From positions 281,026-345,025 of the forward strand of contig CAITLU010000013.1 in the NCBI GenBank assembly GCA_903893315.1: 64,000 nt of DNA. The letters are read 5' to 3'. This document shows, piece by piece, positions 8,150 through 16,432 of this stretch. The notes under the pieces were generated by a model, which was not told the origin of the DNA, made no database searches, and was given only the letters and a program-made list of their open reading frames with translations. How positions within the stretch are numbered: the stretch's first letter is position 1; every line of letters starts with the position of its first letter. The position numbers and the translations under genes are program-made. Source of the stretch: an uncultured bacterium (GTDB lineage: Bacteria > Desulfobacterota > Binatia > UBA1149 > CAITLU01).

Positions 8150-10834
8150 TCAAGCCTTCTTGCGCGGGGCAGCCTTCCTGGCGATCGCTTTCCTGACTGG
8201 CGCTTTCTTGGCGGCCGCCTTCTTCGCCGGAGCGGCTTTCTTGGCCCCGGCACGCTTGGTGGCCGCGACCTTCCTCCTGACCGTACTGCCGCCCTTCTCG
8301 ATGTTGGCCTCGCGGCGCACGGCGAGCAGTTCGTAGGCACGCTCAGGCAGCATCGCGTCGAGCCGGTCGCCCTTCGACAGCGAAGCGTTTGTTTCGCCAT
8401 CGGTGACGTAGACGCCGAACTTGCCGTCCTTGGCGACCACGGCCCTGCCGCTCACGGGATCGGTGCCCAACTCGCGTAGCGGACCCCTGGCCGCCATGTT
8501 GGCGCCGCCTCCACGGCGGAACACCTTCGGCTGGCTGAAGATCACGACCGCTTCGGCCAACGTGATGGTGAGCAGTTGTTCTTCGCTGGTGATGTTGCGG
8601 AAGTCCTTGCCCTTCTGCACATACGGGCCGTAGCGGCCGTTGTTGGCGACGATCTCGACACCGTCGCCGGAGTCGACGCCGAGTGACCGGGGCAGCCGCA
8701 ACAGTTTCTTCGCCTCGTCGATCGACAGTCGTTCGAGCACCATCGTCTTGAACAGGCTCGCCATCTTCGGCTTGTCGAGGCCGGGCGGCAGCTGGTCGCG
8801 CGTTCCCCACTGCACGTAGGGCCCGTAGCGTCCGTTCTTGGCGAACACCGGCAGACCGTCGATCTCGCCGATCGATGCGTCGCTCCTGGGCGCGGCGAGC
8901 AACTGCAGCGCCTTCTCCAGCGTGAGTTCATCGGGCGCGAGGTCGTCGGGCACGCTGGCCGTATCCTCGCCGCGCTTCACGTAGGGACCGTATTTGCCGG
9001 GCTTCACCACGACGTCGTTGCCGTCGGCGTCGAGGCCGACCAGAAACGTGTTGATCTCGGCGGCATCGATGTGGTCGAGGTTCTCCTGAACGAGGCGCTT
9101 GAGGCCCGGCAACTGATCGGTTTCATCACCGAAGTAGAAACGCTGCAGCCAGTCCTGCTTCTGGCGTTCCTTGCGCGCGATGGCGTCGAGGTCTTTTTCG
9201 ATGCGCGCCGTGAAGGCGTAGTCGATGAGCTTGGTGAAGTGCTTCTCCATCAGGCCGACGACCGCGAACGCGGTCCACGTAGGAACCAGCGCCTGGCCCT
9301 TCTTCCACACGTAGCCGCGATCTTGCACGGTCTGAATGATTGACGCCCACGTGCTGGGCCGGCCGATGCCGAGCTCCTCGAGACGCTTGACGAGCGAAGC
9401 CTCGGTGTAGCGGGCGGGCGGCGCGGTGGCGTGACCGTTGGGCGTGAGCGACCGCACTGGCACGGTCCGGCCGACGGTGAGCTGCGGCAACAGGCCCTCG
9501 CGCTCGCCGTCGCTCTCGGCGTCGTCGGCGGTCTCGACGTACACCTGGCGATAGCCGGGAAAAGTGATGGTGGTGCCGCTGGCGGCGAACTCGCAGTCCG
9601 TGCGCGCTGCCCCCTCGACGGCCACCGACGCCAGACGCACGCTGACGGTGGTGCCGCTGGCATCGGCCATCTGCGAAGCGAGCGCACGCTGCCATATCAT
9701 GCGGTACAGAGACAGTTCCTGCCCGTTGAGTTCGCCCGCGACTGAATCGGGGCTGCGCAGCGGCGTGGTGGGGCGAATGGCCTCGTGGGCCTCCTGCGCG
9801 TTACTCACGGTAGTGTTGAACTGACGCGGGGCGGGCGACAGGAACGAGTCGCCGTAGCTGCGCCTCACCTCGCTGCGCACCGCGGCGAGGGCTTCAGCGC
9901 CGAGCACCACGTTGTCGGTACGCATGTAGGTTATGTAGCCACGTTCATAGAGGCCCTGCGCGAGCCGCATGACCTGAGCGGCGCTGAGACGCAGCCTGCG
10001 GCCGCCCTCCTGCTGCAGCGTGCTGGTCATGAACGGGGCTTTGGGCGCGCTGCGGTAGGGTTTCTCCTCGACTGACCGTACCGTGACGTCGGCGTCGGCC
10101 AGTGCGCCAGCGAGGGATCGGGCGCGAGACTCGGGCACCACCACGACGTTTTTTTTCGGCCGGCCGTCAGGTGTGAATTCTTTGCCCGTCGCCACCTTCG
10201 TGCCGTCGAGCGCCACGAGGGTGGCTGAAAACGCCGGTGAAGTGCCGGTGAGCAGTTCGATGTCCCAGTAGGACGCGCTTACGAAAGCGATGCGTTCGCG
10301 TTCGCGTTCGACGATCAGCCGCACCGAGGGGCTCTGCACTCGTCCGGCGCTGAGGCCGCGGTTCACGCGGCGCCACAGCACCGGTGACACCTCGTACCCG
10401 TACAGCCGGTCGAGCAGACGGCGGGTCTCGGCGGCGTCGACGAGCCCGTAGTCGATGCCGCGGGGATTGGCGACGGCCTTGTCGATGGCCGACTTGGTGA
10501 TCTCGTGGAACACCATGCGCTTTACCGGGATCTTCGGCTTCAGGTACTCGACGAGGTGCCAGCTGATGGCCTCGCCCTCGCGGTCCTCGTCGGTTGCGAG
10601 GTACAGCTCGCTGGCGTCCTTCATGGCCGCCCGCAGCTCTTTCACCACGTCCTTGCCCCGCAGGGTGAGTTCGTAGGTGGGCTTGAACCCGTTCTCGACG
10701 TCGATCTGCAAGCCACCTCTGGGCAGGTCGGCGACATGACCCACTGAAGCGCGCACGACGAAGGAATTGCCGAGGAACTTGGCAATGGTTTTCGCCTTCG
10801 CGGGCGATTCGACGATGACTAGTGGCTTGGACAT
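8150..10834 (-). CDS. topA: DNA topoisomerase I
   Basis: A type IA topoisomerase of 894 residues that relaxes negatively supercoiled DNA. The Toprim domain starts with VIVESPAKAKTIAKFLG and has the metal triad D82, D84, E86 (TDEDREGEAIS). The catalytic tyrosine is Y303 in ITYMRTD. The C-terminus has four basic repeats of the GRYGPYVQ type (around residues 615, 665, 740 and 825) instead of the tetracysteine zinc ribbons of E. coli TopA, and ends in a Lys/Ala-rich tail (AKKAAPAKKAAAKKAP) like those of actinobacterial and myxobacterial enzymes. No Shine-Dalgarno motif precedes the ATG at 10834, and the nearest TTGACA is so close that the transcript could be leaderless. Confidence 0.97.
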   Translation of the reverse strand: MSKPLVIVESPAKAKTIAKFLGNSFVVRASVGHVADLPRGGLQIDVENGFKPTYELTLRGKDVVKELRAAMKDASELYLATDEDREGEAISWHLVEYLKPKIPVKRMVFHEITKSAIDKAVANPRGIDYGLVDAAETRRLLDRLYGYEVSPVLWRRVNRGLSAGRVQSPSVRLIVERERERIAFVSASYWDIELLTGTSPAFSATLVALDGTKVATGKEFTPDGRPKKNVVVVPESRARSLAGALADADVTVRSVEEKPYRSAPKAPFMTSTLQQEGGRRLRLSAAQVMRLAQGLYERGYITYMRTDNVVLGAEALAAVRSEVRRSYGDSFLSPAPRQFNTTVSNAQEAHEAIRPTTPLRSPDSVAGELNGQELSLYRMIWQRALASQMADASGTTVSVRLASVAVEGAARTDCEFAASGTTITFPGYRQVYVETADDAESDGEREGLLPQLTVGRTVPVRSLTPNGHATAPPARYTEASLVKRLEELGIGRPSTWASIIQTVQDRGYVWKKGQALVPTWTAFAVVGLMEKHFTKLIDYAFTARIEKDLDAIARKERQKQDWLQRFYFGDETDQLPGLKRLVQENLDHIDAAEINTFLVGLDADGNDVVVKPGKYGPYVKRGEDTASVPDDLAPDELTLEKALQLLAAPRSDASIGEIDGLPVFAKNGRYGPYVQWGTRDQLPPGLDKPKMASLFKTMVLERLSIDEAKKLLRLPRSLGVDSGDGVEIVANNGRYGPYVQKGKDFRNITSEEQLLTITLAEAVVIFSQPKVFRRGGGANMAARGPLRELGTDPVSGRAVVAKDGKFGVYVTDGETNASLSKGDRLDAMLPERAYELLAVRREANIEKGGSTVRRKVAATKRAGAKKAAPAKKAAAKKAPVRKAIARKAAPRKKA

Positions 10835-10843
10835 TGGCGCGTA

Positions 10844-10872
10844 TCGCTAGAGATGGGACCCCACGTTGTCAA
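10844..10872 (-). promoter_or_regulatory. Candidate topA promoter
   Basis: On the minus strand a perfect TTGACA (10867-10872) is followed after 17 nt by TAGCGA, a poor -10 box. Initiation here would fall within a few bases of the topA start codon. The -10 match is weak, so this is tentative. Confidence 0.25.
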
Positions 10873-11312
10873 GGCATCGGCTCCGACGAGGCCCCATCGG
10901 CGGTCGTGACGACCCCGTCAGCACCATCGACGACAAGGGCGCGACGGCCTCCGTCCTTGAGCTGCGGCAGCACCCGAGCGACCTACGCTTGGCTCCACCG
11001 GTTACGGACGCCGAGCAGCTATATGGTCACGAGCGCAAAACCGAACTCGACGGGGAATGACAGGGAGATCACGCGGGCCGTCCGGAGCGTCGCCGATGTC
11101 GTTTGTTCAAGTCCGAGTCCGGAGTTACGCCGACCATGGGATCGCCGACCGCCGGCGGTGGAGTTCCCGAATCCCGACCAGTCCTCCGCAGCCCGTTCGG
11201 CGGCCTTCAAGCAACGCAAGCTTCCGCTCTGCCACTGTGGCGATCCGGGGAGGACCGCCAAATCCAGAGTCTGAGGGGCTGAGACAGTGAAGCTCACGCG
11301 CTACTGCCGAAA
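10873..11312. other. Intergenic region without a recognisable gene
   Basis: About 440 bp between topA and the VanZ-like gene. Short reading frames occur on both strands, but their translations are Arg/Ser/Pro-rich and look like GC-rich noise, with no ribosome-binding sites or familiar motifs. I see no tRNA or other structured RNA. It may contain decayed coding sequence or the distal topA promoter. Confidence 0.4.
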
Positions 11313-11336
11313 GACTCCGCCACAATCGGCGGAGCT
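11313..11336 (-). terminator. Hairpin downstream of the VanZ-like gene
   Basis: Perfect 7-bp arms ctccgcc (11315-11321) and ggcggag (11328-11334) enclose a 6-nt loop. On the minus strand the hairpin follows the VanZ-like stop by about 40 nt and is followed by tctttc, a short U-rich tail. Confidence 0.45.
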
Positions 11337-11371
11337 TCCGTGCGGTACGACAGGAAGTTCATGACGGACTT

Positions 11372-11878
11372 CTATGGGCGCGGCAGCGAAGCCACGGACC
11401 GGTCGCGCACCCATCTTCGTACCGACGATGCCGTGAGACCGATACCGGCACCGACGGTATCGACGAGGACATCCCACGGAGAACCGACGCGGCTCGGAAC
11501 GTAGGTCTGACGGCCCTCGTCTACGCCTGCGCACACAATCGCCAGCGCAAGGCCCGCCGCCAGGCCGCGCGCTCGCGACCACTGCGGATGACCGCCCCAC
11601 AGAGCACGATAACTCAACGCGCCGAGCACGCCGTACTCAAACAAGTGGGCCATCTTACGCAGGAGCAGATTGATGTGACCGATCGAGGCGGGATCGAGGT
11701 CGGGGAAAAAACTATGGAGAACCACGGCCAGCCACCTGCCCGTCTCCTTCCCCGAGAACCGGTCCCCAGACATGATCAGGACTATGGCGAACCATCCGGC
11801 CACAGGCCCCCAAAGCGCAAGCAATCGCCGGCCGTAGTCGGTGACGCTTTCTTTCCCGGGAACGATGCGAGTCACCAC
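11372..11878 (-). CDS. VanZ-like family membrane protein
   Basis: A 168-residue protein with four hydrophobic segments. It matches VanZ-like proteins: the KMAHLFEYGVLGALSYRAL stretch corresponds to the conserved K-x2-H-x3-Y-x2-L helix, and DEGRQTYVPSRVGSPWDVL to the family's D-E-x2-Q...R-x3-x-D loop. VanZ itself lowers teicoplanin susceptibility, but most relatives have no known role. The start is GTG at 11878 with GAGGA a suitable distance upstream. The gene stands alone between two unassigned intergenic regions. Confidence 0.85.
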   Translation of the reverse strand: MVTRIVPGKESVTDYGRRLLALWGPVAGWFAIVLIMSGDRFSGKETGRWLAVVLHSFFPDLDPASIGHINLLLRKMAHLFEYGVLGALSYRALWGGHPQWSRARGLAAGLALAIVCAGVDEGRQTYVPSRVGSPWDVLVDTVGAGIGLTASSVRRWVRDRSVASLPRP

Positions 11879-12230
11879 TGATCCTCTCTGTTGCCTGAGG
11901 TTCGTTGAGTCCGCCGAGCCCCAACCTGTGACACTCGGTATTCGCGCACTCAGTTCCTGCCGGCACCCGGCTCTGTCCGGTCCGCAGAATAGACCAAACG
12001 TGCGCGAAACAGAGAGCGGCGGCTGGAGTCTTGCCGACGCTCAACGCGCCGTTGTCATAACCAGCGCCGATCGATGGAGTGGTGGAGGCGCAGGACTCCA
12101 CACGCCGCTTCACTCCGAGCCCATGCGCGGCTGCTACCGGCGGATTTGCGCGAGCGTCCGCTGATCGTTTCTATAACCCGAAACCAGACGGATATTCCGA
12201 TACGCGGTTGCCGCGAATGCGGCCGATCGC
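11879..12230. other. Intergenic region, nothing identified
   Basis: About 350 bp between the acyl-CoA dehydrogenase stop and the VanZ-like start, both on the minus strand. No convincing reading frame, tRNA or strong hairpin is visible. It should contain the VanZ-like promoter and the terminator of the dehydrogenase gene. Confidence 0.4.
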
Positions 12231-13409
12231 TCAATCGTACAGTCCGAGTTCGCGGCAGATGATCTGCTGCTGGATCTCGCTGGTGCCTTCCCAGATCGTT
12301 CCGACCTTAGCGTCCCGGAAGTAGCGCTCGACCGCGAACTCTTCCGTATAACCGTAGGCGCCGTGGATCTGCACCGCGTCGGAGGTGATTTCGACCGCCG
12401 CCTCGCTCGCATAGAGCTTGGCCTCGGCCACTTCGCGCGCGCACCTGCCGCCGCCGTCGTAGAGCTCACAGGCACGTTGGACCAGAGCCCGTGCCGCATC
12501 GAGCTTCATCGCCATACGCGCCACCTTGAAGCCGGTCGCCTGATGGTGCCCTATGGGCTTGTCGAATGCGCGCCGCTGTTTGACGTATTCGAGACTCGCC
12601 TCGAACGCAGCCTGAGCGATGCCGATGCTGAGCGCCGCGATGTAGAGGCGGTTGTAGTCGAGCAGGTCCATCATCGCGCGCATGCCGCTCTTCTTGTCGC
12701 CCTCTGTCTTGGCCGCGCCGAGGCCGGGACCGGGGGGAAGCAGTACGCCGTCGAAATGCAGCTCGCCTGTTTCGCTCGATCTCATGCCTAGTTTTTCGAG
12801 CGGCTTGCCGATCGAAAACCCGTCGAGCCCGCGCGGAACGACGTAGACCCCGAGTCCCTTGGCGCGTTCCTCGCGCGACGCTTCCATGGCCTCGGCGCGC
12901 ACCGCCGCGACCAGATACACATCAGCGGTCGGTCCGTTGGAAATGAACGCTTTGGCACCGTCCAGTACCAGACCGTGTTCGGTCCTGGTCACCTTGGTGC
13001 GGATCGCCACCAGATCGGAGCCTGCACCGGGCTCCGTGAAAGCCATCGCCGGCATCACCATTCCCTCGAGGAGCGACGCGAGTACCGGCGCTGCGACCCT
13101 TCCGCCGCTGAGCTTGACGAGCGCCGAAGGCGAGACCACCGACGCCATGACTCCGATCGCGAAACCTCCGGCGATGCGCGCAACCTCCTCGCCGATGATG
13201 CACAACATCAACGTCGTGCCGCCCACCCCGCCGAGTTCGGGCGGGACGCAGACGGAGAACAATCCGAGAGCGGCCATGCGAGGCAGGATATGCTCACGCG
13301 GGAAACAGCCGGTGCGCTCGGCTTCGGCGACCAGTGGAGCGAGTTCCCTGGTCGCAAAGTCGCGAACGGTTTTCCGGATCAGACTCTCCTCTTCCGACAG
13401 ACGGTACAT
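12231..13409 (-). CDS. Acyl-CoA dehydrogenase
   Basis: A 392-residue flavoenzyme of the ACAD family, which introduces an alpha,beta double bond into acyl-CoA thioesters and passes electrons to ETF. Recognisable parts are the helical N-terminal domain, the FAD-binding MAFTEPGAGSDL strand, the mid-protein KAFISNGPTADVY, KLGMRSSETGELHFDGV, and the C-terminal Q-I-H-G-A-Y-G-Y block. The catalytic base is likely E374 in IWEGTSEIQ, the usual position in medium- and short-chain enzymes. A GGAGGAG site precedes the ATG at 13409. It is divergent from a metallophosphoesterase, beyond which is an APH-fold kinase of the kind linked to ACADs in ACAD10/11. Chain-length specificity cannot be read from the sequence. 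Confidence 0.93.
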   Translation of the reverse strand: MYRLSEEESLIRKTVRDFATRELAPLVAEAERTGCFPREHILPRMAALGLFSVCVPPELGGVGGTTLMLCIIGEEVARIAGGFAIGVMASVVSPSALVKLSGGRVAAPVLASLLEGMVMPAMAFTEPGAGSDLVAIRTKVTRTEHGLVLDGAKAFISNGPTADVYLVAAVRAEAMEASREERAKGLGVYVVPRGLDGFSIGKPLEKLGMRSSETGELHFDGVLLPPGPGLGAAKTEGDKKSGMRAMMDLLDYNRLYIAALSIGIAQAAFEASLEYVKQRRAFDKPIGHHQATGFKVARMAMKLDAARALVQRACELYDGGGRCAREVAEAKLYASEAAVEITSDAVQIHGAYGYTEEFAVERYFRDAKVGTIWEGTSEIQQQIICRELGLYD

Positions 13410-13523
13410 GCTGCATCTCCTCCACCGCGAACAAGTGCCCGGCGCATCACCGGCGATCCATGGTCTATCTTGCGCGGGTTCTTTTGCCCGACCGCCGGGA
13501 TGTGCTCAAACTGGCTCCCTGGC

Positions 13524-14255
13524 ATGAAGCTCGGCATATTCTCCGATACCCACGCAAACCTGGAGGCCCTCACGGCCGTCCTGGTCGCGTTCGAACGCGC
13601 TGGCGTCGACCAGTTGGTGTGCCTCGGAGACACCGTCGGCTACGGCGCCGATCCCGAACCGTGCTGCGATCTGATTCGCGAGAACGCGCGCTACACGGTC
13701 TTGGGAAACCACGACGCAGCCATCGCCGGCCGCATGGACTACGGCAACTACTACGCGGCGGCCCGCCAGGCGCTCGATCTCCACGCCACCATGGTGAGCG
13801 AGGAAACCCTTCGCTGGCTCGGCGAACTGCCCTATGAAGTCAGAGATGGGCACGTCGCGTTCTGCCACGGTTCGCCGATAGATCCGCGCAGGTTCGAGTA
13901 CATCTTCGCGCTGGTGCAGGCGGAGCGCTGCTTGCGCGAGTGGCCGCGACTCCAGCACGTGACATTCATCGGCCACTCGCACGCGTGCAAGGTATTCGCA
14001 CTCAGCAGCGACGAAGTGATCGAGGTCGCGTCCGACTCCTTCGAACTGCACTCCGAGCTGAAGTACATCATCAGCGTCGGTTCGGTCGGCCAGCCCCGCG
14101 ACTACGACAACCGCGCCGCCTGCGCCACCTACGATACGGTGGCGCGGCGTTTCCAGTTCCTTCGCGTCGAATACGATGTCGAAACGGCGGCCGAAAAGAT
14201 CTTCGAGCTCGGCCTGGCGCGCAAGTTCGGAGAACGTCTGTTCACCGGAGTGTGA
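13524..14255 (+). CDS. Calcineurin-like metallophosphoesterase (YfcE/MJ0936-type)
   Basis: This 243-residue protein carries the dinuclear metal motifs in order: D8-x-H10 (FSDTH), GDT near residue 36, GNHD, a CHGSP histidine and GHSH. The compact size and GxSD start fit the YfcE/MJ0936-like branch of phosphodiesterases. The natural substrate is unknown. I place the start at ATG 13524 because the protein fold begins there (MKLGIFSDTH); a longer open frame upstream runs antisense to the dehydrogenase and is not credible. It shares a 114-bp divergent promoter region with the acyl-CoA dehydrogenase, and its last 14 bp overlap the convergent kinase gene. Confidence 0.88.
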   Translation: MKLGIFSDTHANLEALTAVLVAFERAGVDQLVCLGDTVGYGADPEPCCDLIRENARYTVLGNHDAAIAGRMDYGNYYAAARQALDLHATMVSEETLRWLGELPYEVRDGHVAFCHGSPIDPRRFEYIFALVQAERCLREWPRLQHVTFIGHSHACKVFALSSDEVIEVASDSFELHSELKYIISVGSVGQPRDYDNRAACATYDTVARRFQFLRVEYDVETAAEKIFELGLARKFGERLFTGV

Positions 14256-15336
14256 CGCCGGCCATCACCTGCCTGGCTCTCTCGAACAATCCCAACGTCA
14301 TCGCGTGGAGCAAATCGCCGGTCGCGCGCGGAGCTTTGCCGGCAAACGCCCGCGCGTTGGTGCCTTCCAGGACGATGCCGAGCTTGAAACACGCCATCAC
14401 GACGTACCAGTCGATGGCCGACAGATCGCGCTCTGAAATTTCGCCGTAACGCGCGAGCAACTGCGCCGGCGAAGGAAGTCCGCCGGACTGCGCGAGACTC
14501 ACGGCGGTACTGATAAGCGGCTGCTGCGGATCCGGCAGCGTTGCCAGGAGCCAGCCAAGATCCAGCAACGGATCGCCGATCGTGCACATCTCCCAGTCGA
14601 CGATCGCGACCAGCTGCGCGCTGTCGTTGGCGTACATCAGGTTGGCGAAATGGTAGTCGCCGTGCAGGATGCCGGCGGTCCAGTCGTGCGGCCGATGGCG
14701 GTCGAGCCATTCGGCAACGCTTTCGACGCCCGCGATCTCGGGCCCAGGGTAGCCTTCGTGGCGCGAGTACGACGCCAGTTCATCGAGCCAGCGTCCCACC
14801 TGTCTCTCGAGAAAACCTTCAGGACGGCCCACATCGCCGAGACCGACCGCAACATGGTCGACGCGTCCCAGACGGGCCAGCGCGTCCACAGCCTGCAGGC
14901 CCATCTCGTGGCGCAGCATCGCATCGTTCGCATGCAGCTCAGGCAGACCGTTGGCGGGATTGAAGCCTTCGATCGGCTCCATCAGATAGAACACCGCGCC
15001 GCCCATCAGCGTCTCGTCCATGCAACCGGCGATGAAACCGGGATGCGGAACGTCACTGCCTGCCAGCGCCGACAATACCCGGGCCTCGCGGCGCAGCGCA
15101 TCGTTGCTCTTTGGACGCAGGTGCGGCGGCGGACGCCGCAGAACATAGTCACGACCCGCGCACTCGAAACGCAGCAACACGTTCTGGGTGCCGCCGGCCA
15201 GAGTCTGCACGTTCCTGAAAGGACCGCGGGGAAGCCCCTGCTCGTCCATCCACGCCGCCAGGATGGCGAAGTCGATCAACGCCGGCTCGATGCCTTCGTT
15301 GCCGGCTTGCGCGCCGTGTGAAGCTTCTCCGCTCAT
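14242..15336 (-). CDS. APH-fold phosphotransferase family protein (ACAD10/11 kinase-domain type)
   Basis: The 364-residue protein belongs to the aminoglycoside phosphotransferase/choline kinase fold. The ATP site is near GGTQNVLLRF and YVLRRPPP (Lys replaced by Arg, as is common in this branch). The catalytic loop is HGDYHFANLM (H225, D227) and the metal-binding motif IVDWE (D247). Relatives of this type are often linked to acyl-CoA dehydrogenases, and in animal ACAD10/11 the two are fused. In the levulinate pathway of Pseudomonas putida a related kinase (LvaA) phosphorylates 4-hydroxyvaleryl-CoA. A role in phosphorylating hydroxyacyl-CoA is therefore reasonable but inferred. The 3' end overlaps the metallophosphoesterase by 14 bp. 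Confidence 0.85.
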   Translation of the reverse strand: MSGEASHGAQAGNEGIEPALIDFAILAAWMDEQGLPRGPFRNVQTLAGGTQNVLLRFECAGRDYVLRRPPPHLRPKSNDALRREARVLSALAGSDVPHPGFIAGCMDETLMGGAVFYLMEPIEGFNPANGLPELHANDAMLRHEMGLQAVDALARLGRVDHVAVGLGDVGRPEGFLERQVGRWLDELASYSRHEGYPGPEIAGVESVAEWLDRHRPHDWTAGILHGDYHFANLMYANDSAQLVAIVDWEMCTIGDPLLDLGWLLATLPDPQQPLISTAVSLAQSGGLPSPAQLLARYGEISERDLSAIDWYVVMACFKLGIVLEGTNARAFAGKAPRATGDLLHAMTLGLFERARQVMAGVTLR

Positions 15337-15367
15337 ATGCTCGCGCTGTCGCTCGCCGAGCCGTTGC

Positions 15368-16375
15368 TCAAGCCGCCACCTTCAGCACCAGCTTGCCGGT
15401 GTTCTCGCCCTTGAACAGTTTAAGCAACGTCTCCGGAAACGTCTCGATTCCCTCCACGACGTCCTCGCGGGATTTCAGCTTGCCCGACGCCATCAGGCCC
15501 GCCATCTCGCGCACCGCCTCGGCGAAGCGGTCGGCGTAGTCGAACACCACCATGCCGGTCATCGACGCCCGGTTGACCAGCAACGACAGGTAGTTGCTCG
15601 GGCCCTTGATCGCAGTCGTGTTGTTGTACTGCGAGATCGCGCCGCAGATCACGATGCGGGCACCGCGGCGGATCTGGGTCAGAGCGTCATCGAGAATGTC
15701 GCCGCCGACGTTGTCGAAGTAGATGTCGATGCCCTTCGGGCAGTGCTGGCGAAGGGCTTTCTTGACGTCCTCGCTCTTGTAATCGATGGCGCCGTCGAAG
15801 CCGAGTTCTTCGACGAGGTAGCGGCACTTCTCGGCGCCGCCGGCGATGCCGACCACGCGGCAGCCGCGGATCTTGGCCAACTGTCCCACCACCATGCCGA
15901 CCGCACCGGCTGCGCCGGAGACAACGACGGTCTGGCCCGCCTCGGGCTTGCCGATGTCGAGAAGTCCGAAGTAGGCCGTCATCCCGGCCATGCCGAGAGT
16001 GCCGAGAAACGCCGTCAACGGCGCGATCGCGGTGTCGATCTTGGTGACTTCCCTGGCGCCGACGACCGCATACTCCTGCACGCCGAAGCCGCCGGAGACC
16101 ACGTCGCCGACCGCCAACGCCGGATGCCTGGACTCGATCACGCGACCGACACCGACCGCGCGCATCACTTCGGCTATACCGACCGGCGGAATGTAGGACT
16201 TGCCTTCGTTCATCCAGCCGCGCATCGCCGGATCGAGCGAGAGGTAGAGCACTTGTACGGCGACTTCGCCGTCGCCGGGATCGCGCAGTGTCTCTTGCGT
16301 GTAGTTCCAGTCGCTGCGCTTTGGCAACCCCACCGGGCGTGCGGCCAGTCGATACTGATGGTTGGTGATGTTCAC
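15368..16375 (-). CDS. Zinc-free MDR-family NADP-dependent oxidoreductase (CurA/PTGR type)
   Basis: A 335-residue medium-chain reductase. It has the family opening (RLAARPVGLP and YLSLDPAMRGWM), the nucleotide-binding VVVSGAAGAVGMVVGQLAKI (glycine-rich loop) and the downstream YFDNVGGDILD block typical of prostaglandin/leukotriene reductases and CurA. These enzymes reduce the C=C bond of alpha,beta-unsaturated ketones or aldehydes with NADPH. Zinc-ligand cysteines of the alcohol dehydrogenase branch are absent. The start is GTG at 16375 with GGAGG six bases upstream. It follows the aminotransferase and precedes the APH-fold kinase on the same strand, spaced by 57 and 31 nt, so the three may be co-transcribed. 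Confidence 0.9.
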   Translation of the reverse strand: MNITNHQYRLAARPVGLPKRSDWNYTQETLRDPGDGEVAVQVLYLSLDPAMRGWMNEGKSYIPPVGIAEVMRAVGVGRVIESRHPALAVGDVVSGGFGVQEYAVVGAREVTKIDTAIAPLTAFLGTLGMAGMTAYFGLLDIGKPEAGQTVVVSGAAGAVGMVVGQLAKIRGCRVVGIAGGAEKCRYLVEELGFDGAIDYKSEDVKKALRQHCPKGIDIYFDNVGGDILDDALTQIRRGARIVICGAISQYNNTTAIKGPSNYLSLLVNRASMTGMVVFDYADRFAEAVREMAGLMASGKLKSREDVVEGIETFPETLLKLFKGENTGKLVLKVAA

Positions 16376-16432
16376 GTGAAGCCTCCGTACCCGATCAAAC
16401 GAATTATGAAATGAGGATTTTACCGCCGCGAA

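Noticed and set aside
10822-11297. Small reading frames in the topA/VanZ-like gap
   Set aside because: Compositionally biased, no ribosome-binding sites, no motifs, and overlapping frames on both strands.
12975-13523. Upstream extension of the metallophosphoesterase frame
   Set aside because: The extra residues are antisense to the acyl-CoA dehydrogenase gene and carry no family sequence; the fold starts at 13524.
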